In this document: one piece after another, positions 51,546-63,639 of the stretch | Position numbering within the stretch: the first letter of the stretch is position 1 | How the letters are laid out: the number at the start of each line of letters is the position of its first letter | NCBI GenBank assembly: GCA_013400155.1 | Contig: VXBM01000009.1 | Location: 1,804,073-1,868,072 of the forward strand | Reading direction: 5' to 3' | Source: Helopsaltes ochotensis | Lineage: Eukaryota > Chordata > Aves > Passeriformes > Locustellidae | Length of the DNA: 64,000 nt | Translations under genes and position numbers: made by a program | Notes under the pieces: model-generated | The model's database searches: none | Told to the model about the DNA's origin: nothing | The model's input: only the letters and a program-made list of their open reading frames with translations

Positions 51546-53107
51546 ATTCAAAAGGCTTGGCCCGCCCCACGTTATCTGCCACACCCAGGTGAACAAAGGC
51601 CCACATTCTTCACAGCCTACACCTGTGCAGGTTCCTCTGCAGAGGGTGTTTGGCAGTCCCAAACTACTTCACAGGAAAGTGACACACCTTTGACTTGGTG
51701 AGTTGACAGAAAGAGAGCAAAAATACAGGACAGGTCAATACTTTGGAACCAAGCAAATTGGATTCAGATGGAAAATCATGGAGGCACATCGCCCATACCA
51801 GTCAGACTACTGTCATGCAGAACAGAGGACTTCAAACTCAAAGGGTCGGGCCTCTCCCATAACATCCACACCTCTACACACTGGAAGACTTCCTCTGATC
51901 TCCAGGGAAAGCAGTTCTGAGTTTAGTTAGGCCTTTAGTCAGGTTCTCACAAACACCCACATTCTCCAGGCGAAAGCAAAGAAGTCATGCCAGAGTGTTT
52001 GTCAAACTAGCACAGAAACTGAAGCTGGAAGACTACTTTTTATCCTTCCATAACCCCTGAACGAAACAACTGAACAAGGGACAGCTGCGATATAATGCAG
52101 CTGTCTAAATAGCAGGCAGAGATGACCTGTCCCACAACACTCAAGTCTTCCACCTGCTGCTCAAAAAGCTGAAGACCTTCCTGATGTGCTGTGTCATGCT
52201 TGCCAGCATCACTTTGGTGCCTCCAGCTCCTGAAGGCATTTATACCTGAGACACCAGAATATTCCCTTGGTCTCTGTCTGAACCAGGTCTAAACCATCTG
52301 TCTTGTCTGTTGCATCATTACCAGCGGCTCAATTCGGCAGGCACAGAAACCAAGTCTGCCCTGATTTCTGAATAAAAAAAAATAACACTCAACCATACAG
52401 AAGTAAGGAATTATTTGCTAGGATCTCACACCCCCTTTAGAAAGGCCACTATGACTACAGAAGAAAAAGGGTTAATCCACTGTTGCATTCATTACTGTTA
52501 CCACCTAGCTTTACAACAAGTATTTTTTAAAAAGTAGCTCCTGAAAATACACACTGAAAAAGGTTTTTCTTTGTAATACGAGCTAAGGCTATAGCACATC
52601 ACAAAACTAGCCTGAAGTTACTACAAAGGTTAATGTAAAGCTTTAATGCAATGCACCAAGCTTATTTTGTAGAAGCCTTATTTGCTGTAGAAGCCACTTC
52701 TGAAAACGAAAGTACCTGGTGGCCGGGCAGAGCTGAGCAGCGGCGGTCGGCAGAGGGAGCGCCACGATCAGGGATAACTTGGGCTCTTTGTTACTTAGTC
52801 TCGGCTTGGTTTTGTGCCTCAAACACGCCACAACAAATGTTTAAGGACACAGCACTCACATAAACATCTGAGGGAAGAAAAATTACTTTCAGGAGGCTAG
52901 AAGATGAGATTTAAGAGCTCCAGCATTGGCCTAACGCGCCTGAAGGCACCAGCACATCCAGGCACCAGCATGTCCCCGCGGCTTCCCATCCCACCTCTGC
53001 TGGGACAGCCGGCACCAAACCTCCCACCGACACCCCGCAAACCCCCGGGCTCTGGGCACTCGCTGCAAACAGCAACGATAATAGGAATAACCACAGGAGC
53101 GCGTCTT

Positions 53108-53310
53108 AGAATCACAGATTGTTAAGGGTTTGAATAGACCTTAAAGACCAACCAGTCCCAAACCCCACGCCGAGGACAGGGGCGCGCCCGGCTAGACCAG
53201 GTTTCTCAAAGCCTTGAACACTGCCAGGACTGGGGCACCCACAACCTCCTGGGCAACTTGTTCTGGGGCCTCAGCACCCTTACAGCAGTGTCCCTTCTGC
53301 TCTGCCCTGA
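53108..53310 (-). mobile_element. CR1 LINE 3' fragment beside the ALKBH8 promoter
   Basis: 'agaatcacagattgttaagg' (3' end), 'gaccttaaagaccaaccagt', 'accaggtttctcaaagcc', 'actggggcacccacaacctcc', 'gggcaacttgttctgggg', 'cagcacccttacagcagtg': CR1 in reverse complement. It lies in intron 1, on the downstream side of the promoter, in sense orientation. Confidence 0.9.
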
Positions 53311-53339
53311 CTCCACACGGGCTATAAAAGCTGTGAGGC

Positions 53340-53740
53340 AGACGTAGGGACTGATGTGGCCTTCTCCCCCCTTACACCACCTCGTCCTGACAGGGACAGA
53401 GATAGAGCCGGAGCCGCGGCCAGGCCGCCGCGGGCTCTGCTCCCCGCACAGGGCGGCACGGCAGGGACGGGACAGAAGGGGAACCAGCGGCAGAGACCAG
53501 CGGCAGAGACCGCCTGCGCTCCCGCCGCTCCCCGTCCCCAGCCAGAGCCGGGCGAGGCCCGGGCGCCGCAGCCCCGGCCCCGCGGGCGCGTTACCTGCAG
53601 GAAGCGGCCATGTCGGGGCGGGCACCCGGCGGCGGCACCGCCCCCGCCGCGCCGTCACGGCATGGCACGGCACCGCCCCGCCGAGCCGGGGGGGCTTTAA
53701 CGAGTGCGAGTGTCTGTCGCTTTATTACGGGTCCGGGAAG
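53340..53740. promoter_or_regulatory. CpG island / ALKBH8 promoter region
   Basis: A GC- and CpG-rich block (including runs such as gccgccgcgggctctgctcc) surrounds exon 1. No TATA box is placed for the minus strand, as is usual in CpG-island promoters. The transcription start is not fixed by the sequence; it should lie between about 53620 and 53720. Confidence 0.75.
53595..53690 (-). other. ALKBH8 exon 1 (5' UTR; 5' limit uncertain)
   Basis: Identified by the donor CTGCAG|GTAACG, which gives the only sensible partner for the exon 2 acceptor in a CpG island. It contains an ATG at 53611-53609 with G at -3 and G at +4, which opens the upstream ORF. The 5' limit is an estimate. Confidence 0.75.
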
Positions 53741-53744
53741 CGAA

Positions 53745-54475
53745 GCTTTGAAGTGCAACAAGACCAAGTGCCGGGTCCTGCTCTTGGCTTAAAACAACCC
53801 CAGGCAGCGCCGCAGGCTGGGGGCGGAGTGGCGGGGAAGGACCTGGGTGTGCTGGTCAGCAGCAGCTGAACACGATCCAGCGTGTGCCCAGGTGGCCCAG
53901 AAGGCCGATGGCATCCTGGCCTGGATCAGCCTGGTGTGGCCAGCAGGAGCAGGGCAGTGACCGTCCCCCTGCACTGGGCACTGCTGAGGCCACAGCTCCA
54001 ATGCTGTGTTCAGTCCTGGGCCCCTCCCTGCAAGAAAGACATTGAGGGGCTGCAGCGTGTCCAGAGAAGGGCAAGGAGCTGGGGAAGGGTCTGGGGCACA
54101 AGTCCTGTGAGGAGCGGCTGAGGGAGCTGGGGGTGCTTAGCCTGGGGAAAAGGAGGCTCAGGGGGGAGCTCACTGCTCTCTACAGCAGCCAGGGGGGATT
54201 GGCCTCTTCTGCCAAGTAATAGGTGACAGAACAAGAGGACATAGTCTTAAGTTGCAGGAAGTTCAGGTTGGACATTAGGAGGCATTTCTTCATGGAAGGG
54301 GTGATTAGACCTTGGAATAGACTGACTAGGGAGGAGGTAGAGTCACTGTCCCTGGAGATGTTTAGGAAAAGACTGGATGTGGCACTTAATGTCATGGCCT
54401 ATTTGATATGGTGACGTTGGATCAAAGGTTGGATTGATGATCTCCAAAGGTCTTTTCCAACCTAACTGGCTCTGA
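53745..54475 (+). mobile_element. CR1 LINE 3' fragment (about 730 bp)
   Basis: Clear CR1 text from 'ttgaagtgcaacaagacca' through 'gaccgtccccctgcactggg', 'ttcagtcctgggcccctccc', 'gacattgaggggctgcagcg', 'gtccagagaagggcaaggag', 'aggttggacattaggaggc', 'ctgtccctggagatgtttag' to 'cttttccaacctaactggc'. It begins immediately beyond the ALKBH8 CpG island on the upstream side. Better preserved than the copy at 35790. Open frames in it are remnants of the CR1 ORF2 C-terminus or chance. Confidence 0.92.
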
Positions 54476-57400
54476 TTACCTGGAAGCAGCCAGTTCTATG
54501 TGCCAAGATTTCCCAATGACTAGGCCAGGGTTCTCCCACGTCACATGGCTGTGTCCTGGGGAGAGGGACGTCCATGCCAGGTGGATCCAGGGCAGTCGGT
54601 GTGGCAAGGGGAAGGGGGTGAGCAGCCCCCTACAACCACCTTCCATGGACGCACACTTACTGTCACTGTGCCACCTCCTGTTCCTGCTCACTCCATGCTT
54701 CCACTTGCCAGCAGGCCCTCCCCATGCCATCCTTTCTCCAAGAAGAGCCAATTCTTTGCCATCCTCATCTCTATCCACACAGTCTCCCTCTGAATCCTCA
54801 CAGAACAAGTGCAATGCATTAACCTTATGTGCAAAGGGACACCATCCCACAGCCCCACACCTGCCTCCATTCCTTTTTTGGAGCCTCCTCCAACACAGGG
54901 GATCCAAAAACAGATGGGGGAAGCCACATCCACACTTACAAGTTAAAGACAGCTTCCACCAGGCCAGGATGGATTAAAGATAACGTCACGGCTTCCCCCA
55001 GGCTCAGGCGCTCCCCAGAAGAGACCATCCCCTGGACAAACCATCATCACAGTCAGCACTGATCACCTGTCACCTTTGGCTCTCCACAGCACCAGGGACA
55101 ATGGAAGATAAAACCATGCCAGACCAGACAAGGCCATGTGAAGACCGAGCCTCTGGTTGTACGTAAATATTCTGCTGCACCACTCTTGACCTGGCCAGCA
55201 ATCCCCCTAAGGCTGTGGAGCCAACCCACACTAGTGAGAGGCATGCTTCAATGAAAGGAAGCATCTTCACACCTCACTGACTCCCTGTAGAGAAAGTGGT
55301 CCCTTAAATCAGAGATATAGTGCGTAAGCCTTTGCTTCATTTTTCTTCTTCATAGGCTAACCAAGCTTCATACTATGCCCCTAGACATAACCTTTCTCCC
55401 TTCTTTATCCAAAATGCTGGAATTTGGGATTGCCTACTTTTTGTTTACCTGACAAATATTCCACTTCTCACTACATCTTATTACCTAAAGCCTAACGCCT
55501 TTTTTCTCTCTCTCTATTTAAGTACCAAGCTGATTTTTATTTTTCCTCCTTCAGCCTCCTGTGGGTATGTAACCTTTCTCAGCATCAATGATGTGTGGGA
55601 TTCCCAGGCAGGGGGTACTTAAGGTGACTGATGAGCGTGTAAACCTGTAGACTCAAGCCAGCTACTCAAGTTTTTCCCAGATGCACACTCTGGAGAAATC
55701 TACCCATGGCTGTGCTTACCCAGAAGAAAACAACGAAAAATCCAGCCAACCAAGAAATGACAACAAAAAAATCCTTTCCCTTGGAATGTATAGTAGGCCC
55801 TATGCCAGGGACACAGCTATTCCATGTACAGAAGGTACAAGTGCACTAAGCATGTGATGTTGACAGGGCATATCTACCAGCCTGTAATATTTGGGAGGTA
55901 GGAAGTACTTGGTCAGAAGTGTGATTCCACTTCTTTTCCTTCACTACAGTCTGTGCAATTAAGTCACCCTCTGTCCTTGACTCACACAGTGGATAACAAG
56001 GTGTTGTGATAGCATAGATCTTCTGCCCACGTTTTCTTATATTTAAAGTATGAATATTTGCTACCTACCTAGTAAGAGTATAGCATAGAGCTTGCTAACC
56101 TTTGTGAACATTAGGCCTTAGTATCATCTTCTCTTCTTGTGAGCCAGAATGAATGGAGAAAGAACAACCAGGCTGCATCAACAGCTGCTGTCTCTATTAA
56201 AATATTCTCCAAGGCTCTCAGCCCTGGAAACCACCCAACCCTGAAAGCAACTGAAAGGATGATCCTAATGATACCAGTTTGTAATTCATTATCAATTTGT
56301 TCTGACAAGTGGAAAATACCTGCCCAAAGGTTGTTTCTTTTAAGTGTCTACATTCCAGATTCTGTGCACTCTCGATTCTGCATGCAAGTCCATGTGTGTT
56401 TTCTGGGGGAGAACAAACTCACTGTGAGGTTTTTTTTCAAGTATCTCTGTATGATTAGCATTGGTCAAGAATTTTTCATGCGTATTGCAATAACATTTCC
56501 TCTGATAATGAATCAAGATTTTTTTTTATAAACATTCTCACATGGGAAATCTCCACCATTTAAAAGGAAAACAATTAAAGGCTGGTTAAGGGTTTAATAC
56601 AAGCTTATTTCTAACCAGAACTGTTATGTCCTTCATGATTTAAGCCTAGAAGCACTGTGCATTCTTCTCCCATGCTAGACAAGATGGGTGCGGGCTACTC
56701 CTACAGACACCACAGTGCTTATTGACAAATAAAATACATCTCCATTAACAACATTATCACTGACTAACCCACAAAAGAGTTCACAGAAGTGGAGATTGAA
56801 ATGCATTTACCTTTGATGTTAATATAACCTTTGCTTTAAAGTGCTTTTGCACTAGTTGTTTTTAAAAATCCCTTTTTTATAATTTTAATATTTCAGTTTT
56901 ATATATCAGCAAATATTCTAGTTTGATATTAAGTCTTAACATTTTTCTTAAGAAAAAAGTTTTATATCAGAAAATCTTGGCTCTGGCTCTATTTTTTCAA
57001 TTGATAATGAGGAAAGATGTCTTCTAAAGCAGAATATCATGCTCCCATTTAGTCACAGGTGAAAAATCCCACTGACTTTTCTCAGGAACAAATTACACTA
57101 TTTGCTATGCTCTTCACTATTTTATCTTGGCCACATTCCCAGGGAGAATAAAGGCATTTGTCAGTCCCTGGGAATCAGCTTCATGGGATAACAAGTAAAT
57201 ATTTCTATTTCCTTCAACAAACAGGAGGTTATTGGTCCATAGGTGGAAAGACAATCTTACTCCCTTTTATAGCAAAGCAAGCCAAACCATGCTTTAGCCT
57301 AATGTGATCACACTGGATTTCCATTAATTTCAAACCCAATTAAAAGGGAATCGCAAGAAGATAGGATTTGCTGTATCAAATCTCTTGGTATAAGAAACTG

Positions 57401-60400
57401 CAGTTTAAGAATCATGACAAATAGGATATATTTCAGGATAGCAGTTTCTTACAGAAATAAGAAGAAACCTCTTAGCACAAAATCCAGCTCAAAATCACCC
57501 GTGACTACTCCTGTAGAGAAGTCCTGTAAAAAAGGATAAGACAAGATGAATTGTTTTAGGATAGCATTCATGTAATGCTTCAGTATTTGGACAAATATGT
57601 GTTGACCTAAATTCAAAATGTGCAACTGCTGCTGCTTGTGATAATAAAACTCTCCATAACAAACCTCTGCAATGCCAAGGGCTTATATTTTTCAGGAGGA
57701 AGACAAGGCTGGCTCTATGCTGCATGTCATTTTTATTCTGCGTTTGTGCTGTTCAATGCTAGATTTCATATTTCTTTCTAAAAAAGAAAAACAGTCAGGA
57801 AAAAACAACTTTTAGAAGTTTGTTAGCAATTGCATAAGACTGAAAGAGACATGAGAAGTCTGGGACCTGTTAAAATCAGTGGGATTTTCAAAGGCTGGTG
57901 ATCAAAATGCTTGTAATCTCAAGAGACTTAAAATGTCAAGTATTATCAGTATACTTCCTGATTTCTAAGCTTTAGCCTACATTCCGTTCATACCTCCAAA
58001 CTTTTTCAACCTTTTTTCCACAAACATAAGATTTTAGAGTACTTTTTTCCTCTTTCCTTTAATAAAAAAGCTGCATTTTCCCTGAAATCTCAAGACTCAG
58101 TGTACTGGAACTTTAGGAAATATACTAAATAGCATGAATGTCATGGTAAAACTGTAGTATTTGGCAACACTGTGTTTCTGGCACAAATACATGATTATTG
58201 GCAGGTCCACTTCCACTGTTACCAGGTGAGAGCTTCTTGTGGAGCAAGCTTCCTTAGCATGATGACACAGCTTTTTCTGAGCAGGGAGATTCTAGTTCTC
58301 TACTGGGACAGCTACAGATCTTGTCATCTACAGAACCAAAATGGTCAGTGAATGTTTAGGATTGGACAGGGGTTAGCTAAACTGAGCACTTCACTAAGCC
58401 ATGAGATTGCACTACTGCAGTTCAAGACTGTTTATTAGAGGCAGGGAGGAACAGCTTTAGCTTCTGTTGTCAGACACACTGCAAAAGCATGCCTACACTG
58501 CTGTGTGACCATTAATACTGCACTTCAACTGGGAGCACCATCTGTAAGACCCAATAACCAGAACATCTTTGATCCTCTTCTGGTGAATCTTCAGAAAATT
58601 CCTGTGAACTTTCATGCATAAGACAGAAATTTCTGTAATTATGATGTGCATGCTACAAGTCCAAAGATTTTTCATTATACGTAGTGCTGGTTCAAAGAAT
58701 CAGCTCTTGAGAGGTTCCTGCAACATGTGGACACAGATGTCAAAAATATAGATAATTTCTTGATTTCATTAAGGAAGACCCCAAGAGAGATAAATTCCCT
58801 AGATACACCTACTGGAAAGCATAATATTTGAAGTTAACTCAAAAATTCCCAGTGAAGCTCCTACCAGCCTTTTCTGCTCGAATAAAACCTCTCAGTGAAC
58901 GGCCCTCAGCCTTCAAAGTCCCACATACATCTAATACTAAGCAAACCATATATTGCATGAAGTTGTTTTGTCCTCAGTTTTCATTTTCTCTTGGCATAAA
59001 CAATCTTGGCAACTTAGGGGTTTAAATCTTTCCAATGCCATGCAAGCTTTAAAGAAAAGATGATAATTCTCTGCTGAACAGGAATTGTTGCTTTCACTGC
59101 TGCTGTGACTCTCTCTCTGCAGCTCAGTCAAAGTTTAGGTGAGATCTTTTGCCAGTCTAGTACACTTTCTGGGGTCTCACAAAAGTAATATAGAGCACTG
59201 AAAGAACCACACAAAATATTGATTTCCCTCTAAATCACTAAACCCATGGTGTAGTTTAGCCTTGAAGGCAATGTTGTTAGAAAGAGTCACACAAAATACT
59301 TGTTTTCTCTGACACAAAGACTGAAAATTGTCATCCCTTCAAAGTCTGCCTGTACCTTACATTCTTTTCTGACTCTTTATGCCTGTTTTACAATAAAAAA
59401 ATAGGAAATACAATTTTTTTAAAATACTGTTTGAACTATATTATACTCTTCCGGCCCTACAGTCAAAATCTTACAGTAACTTGGAAAAACTCAGTTCTGT
59501 CACAAGAAATTAGGATTTGGTAGGCATTCAGGAAGCAATGTGACCTTGCACAGGGATCCTTCCTGATATCTACACTAGGCAGACAATCTGCTTTCCTGCA
59601 TGTCCTTGGGAGCCATTGTTTCTCACAGTTATAACTTCAGGGCATAAAGGTATCATAAGGTGAATCATGGAATATCAGGCTCTGATTCTGTCTACTTGAG
59701 CAATACATTTTTAAGGCTGCAGTGCTTGCAGTTCAGACACAATCTGTGAAGTTAATTTTTAAAGATATAGTACTGTTTACATAAGAGAACTAAATGTTAT
59801 ATTTCCATTGCAAGTGAGATCCTTGGTGCCCCCACTGACTGGAGAGAATATTGCAATTATTCCTTGGACTGAAACTACATTCTTTCATCTCCTTTCACGA
59901 GAACTCATACAACACGTTTACTTTCTTTATAAGAAGAATAGCTGTTCAACCATCAGTTAAAATTTTCTAAACAAAAACATGGTCAGATGCTTGGATCACC
60001 CCATTTGCTGCTCTTGTAATGTAGTTTTCATTAGTTCTCTGGATCTATGTGCACACTTGGCATATCTGGAAAACAGGAACTGTAAGCTTTCAAACTGAAA
60101 AGCAAAAGAAAAAAAAAAGAGGATGCATCTTAGTGTTGGGTTTTTTTTTTTTACAAACACCAATTGTTGTGAGTCAGTTTGCTGATCTGTATGACATTTA
60201 CATAAATATTGACCCAAATCACCAGGGGTTGTGAATCTTCATGAATCATTGTTGGTGAAACACTTTGTAATCTTTGCATGAAGTGTATCACATACATTCA
60301 GAGTATGGATCTAATTAATGGCAGAAGATGAATGAAAAGAACAGATTAAAAAAATCACCTTTTTTTCTTTTAAATTGATTTAAGTTTTTTCTCTTATAAA

Positions 60401-62745
60401 TGCAAATCTTTCTTTTTCACACAAACATAATATAGTTGGTACACATCTTGGTGATTAGGACACAGTTTCAGCATATTTGAGTTTGTTCACTTTTATTACG
60501 AGAAAAAAGCAGGTATTGCTAGCATACAGTATTTGAAATTCATGTCACTTTATTTTACTCTTTCTATGTAGAAATATCCACCAGAATTAAATTGAAATAT
60601 TATAACACTAAATGCTCTTAATTCATATGTAGATGAAGCCTTTTCTGGCAAAATTCTTTGCGTCAAGAAATGGGTAAACTAAATGAGCATACTGGCTGCT
60701 TCACTTGGCTGTCATCTCTCTAAAGGCTCTGTGAGTAAGCCTGACACACTTCATCTCTCACGTTATCATCATTTACATGCTTCTGTTAGTGTCTCCTATG
60801 TTAAACTTTATAGCATCTGCAGTCAAAGAAATACAAGTGAGGTGAAGTGTGGGACTGGAAATGAACAAAATAACTAGGAGATTGATTAAAAAAATTATCC
60901 TGAAGCTTGTGTGCACACAGCCCTAGCTGCTCTAATATCAGTGCAGGAGACCCATATAATTCACCACTGTAGGACAATCTGTATTTGAGGCTTGTCCTAA
61001 GCCAGGCACAAAGAATTGCTGACAAGAATCCCCTCAAAAGGGGCAAGTGAGGAAATATGAGAACAGCCTGAGAAGCTTCTCATTTATGGAGAGAGTAGCT
61101 TATCTCATGCCGAGTGAAAACTAGAGGGATTGATAATCTAAACTACAGATTTTGAAAATTGAGGTAGGAAAGTTCCTTACATAAATAAGAGAGGGTTTTC
61201 CTGTTCCTTCCTTACCCTTTCATACTACAACTTTTAAGATTATTCCAGCAGTACTAGGACCGTTAGGTAAAACACAGTCTTTATCTTGTTGATTTTAAGT
61301 TAAAGAATACAAGTGTAGCTTAAGTGTAGCTTATTTCTGCCACTTCTGTATTGTCACAAAATGAAAAATATTACTTGTTAAAAAGGAAACAAAATAATAC
61401 TATAAAACTGTTAACTAAAATATAACTCCTTATGGTGCATTTAATAATGCTTGGGTGGCATATTGTCTGAGAAAACTGCTGGGTGGTGTCAAAATAGTTG
61501 GGTTCTTCACAAGGACACGGCACATGTCCTTGTTATCATTTTTGTCTTTATCAGTAATTTCTGTAATAGCAAGAGCTTCTATCCAAAATAGTAAGAGACT
61601 TGAGCTTTTGATTTTTCACCAATATCTGAGCGAGGTATGTTGTTGTCTGGTTTTTCTGCTGCTTCCGTCACCTTCTTTCCAATGCTAAATTAATCATGCA
61701 GGTGACCTTGCTGGGTTTTATTAAGCACAGCAGGCTACAGGAGCTATTGCTGGAAAAGTGTAACATTGCTCAACTAGTGGGGTCCTACAGCTGTTTTTTT
61801 CTAATATGGTTTCACTGCCACTTCTAAGTACAGACTATATTTCTGCTGTCATGCACAGTTTCTTTCATTTGCCATAAATAAAGAAAATTATGCTGTTAAA
61901 AGGAAAGTACAGCATAATGAAATATTCTGTACCTGCTCATAAACAAAGGAGCTTTTTATAAAATGCTGGGTTGACTCAACTTTCCATGAAACAATGACGA
62001 TGAACATAGGAGTCATATAACCTGGGTAGCTTCCATACTAGCATAGAGTGAATGTGTACATCTGAAATTTGACAACAAGGGTCTCTAAAAAATTCAGGCA
62101 AATCTGAAATGGCACTGCATGGCTACAGTACAGCTATGTACCACTGTGTGATTCCAGAGAATAGGCAGGAGGCCATCTGGAAACTCCAAACATATTGGTC
62201 TGATCCCCTAAATTTGCCACAGCAGTAAGGGAACAAGTCAATAAGGCTTTCTATCTCACATTTTGAATCCCTTAATATTTGTGAACAAGAGCATGTCATG
62301 TGGGAAAGTAAGGCTACTTCTGTAGCAAGGATATGGCTTTTTATGCTCGTGATTCATCTTGCATAATTATGAATGAATTGTCTTACGAATCTCTGTTCCT
62401 AGATTTATTTTGGGAAGCATAACCAAACTCTGCTCCTGAAGCCCCCCCGAAGTCCACCAATTTAGAGTTTATTCTGTTCAGACATCTACAGACTTGCAGT
62501 GGAGTCTCTGGCCTAGTGCTAGAGAAGTTTCTGACAGGCACAGGACCTCAGAGCAAGGATCTGATGTGCTGCGGGTGAACATCAATTGAGACACAGTAAT
62601 TAGAAACGCTGCTGTAATGCAGGAGACGGGAGAAAGAACTACTTTTCTAGTTGCATTGATGCATGGAATTAAGCTTGAAAGATTACTTCAGTGTGCAAAG
62701 CATGATGCAAATAAGAGATGAGGTGCTAAAGCTGTAGTCTGATAC
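54476..62745. other. Intergenic DNA upstream of ALKBH8
   Basis: 54.48-55.28 kb is unusually GC-rich with open frames on both strands but no recognisable gene or repeat family. 55.3-62.7 kb is AT-rich, with no gene, LTR or CR1 recognised. No ELMOD1 exon is seen. Confidence 0.6.
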
Positions 62746-63071
62746 CGACCATTGAGTTGTTTCATTGAGCGTCGGACCTCATTTGCTGACGGAGGACACA
62801 GCTGCAGTGGAGGCTGCTGGGACCTCCTCTGTCCCTGCCACTCGATCAGCTCCACAGGATACAGCACCTGCCAGCCAGGTGCATCAGGCATGCTGATGGC
62901 AGGTGGAAGAGAGACTACATAGCTGTAGCTAGGTGGAGAATTAAATACCTGTCTGCTTTGCTGTACGACATGAACAGTCTTTTCTAGTGGTTCAATGTTT
63001 AACATAACGACCCAAGTTGTATGTTTTCACCATACATCTTGTATGTGAGAGTTGGTTATGGGATCAAATGA
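62746..63071 (-). CDS. Possible first coding exon of an unrecognised transcript (86 codons)
   Basis: The minus strand has a good acceptor (pyrimidine tract ending CTCCTTTTTCAG) before 63071 and a donor GTATCA after 62746. An ATG at 63005-63003 follows an in-frame TGA inside the same exon, so it would be the true start. It opens 86 codons with a Pro-rich, Tyr-containing segment (NSPPSYSYVVSLPPA), APGWQVLYPVELIEW and SANEVRRSMKQLNGR. No domain is recognised, no following exon was found on the minus strand, and it could be a chance ORF or part of a non-coding RNA. An upstream CpG-island exon with a GT donor (63927) is a natural partner. Confidence 0.35.
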
Positions 63072-63639
63072 CTGAAAAAGGAGATTCAGAAGAAATGAAA
63101 CCATGTCCCTGAAACAGACATGCAGAAAGCTATTTTCAAATTAGGCATAGAGAACACTTAGAAAAATAGGTTAATTAACATTTTCAAAGGACTTCTAAAA
63201 ACATGAGACTATTGGCTAATGCTGGGATGCCAGTGTGGCCCGACAGGCTGCTTACAGCTTCAAAGGAACATCTGGACAGATGCATGCAGCAGTAAGGATG
63301 AATGAAACACAGACTACTTGCCTACTGGCAGTAGATACTGCACCGGGCAACCTTAAATGATTCTGTGGATGCTGCAGACAACAGTTGTTATTCTTCTAGA
63401 GGGGAGAGCTATATAAATAGAATGACATGCCTATGATCCCGATTAGCTGACTTTAAACTTTGAAGATCAAAAGCCTTCAGGATATACTGCTGGGGAAGAA
63501 AGGACACTCCTTAACAAGGATCTCCTTGACAGGTCGGTGGGATGGGATATGGAGGAAGGAACTGGCTCGCTGAGTACTATCCCACCTACCCGGGACCTTA
63601 ACACCTTGGAGATGTTCCTGTAGGACCTTAACCTGTACC

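Larger units (their letters stand above)
48739..53594 (-). other. ALKBH8 intron 1 (4.9 kb)
   Basis: Contains a short TA repeat (49285-49299), a CR1 3' end (51426-51545) and a further CR1 fragment (53108-53310) close to the promoter. Other parts show nothing recognised. Confidence 0.85.

Noticed and set aside
53323..53330. TATAAAAG on the plus strand as a core promoter
   Set aside because: It lies near the CR1 fragment and points away from ALKBH8's direction of transcription. No initiator, downstream plus-strand gene or conserved context supports it.
53206..53873. Long ORFs on both strands across the ALKBH8 CpG island (up to 171 codons)
   Set aside because: GC-rich DNA has few stop codons, so long frames arise by chance. 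These frames run through CR1 and the promoter and resemble no protein.
53745..54475. Several ORFs in this interval as genes
   Set aside because: The interval is a CR1 LINE 3' fragment; the frames are remnants of its reverse-transcriptase ORF or chance.
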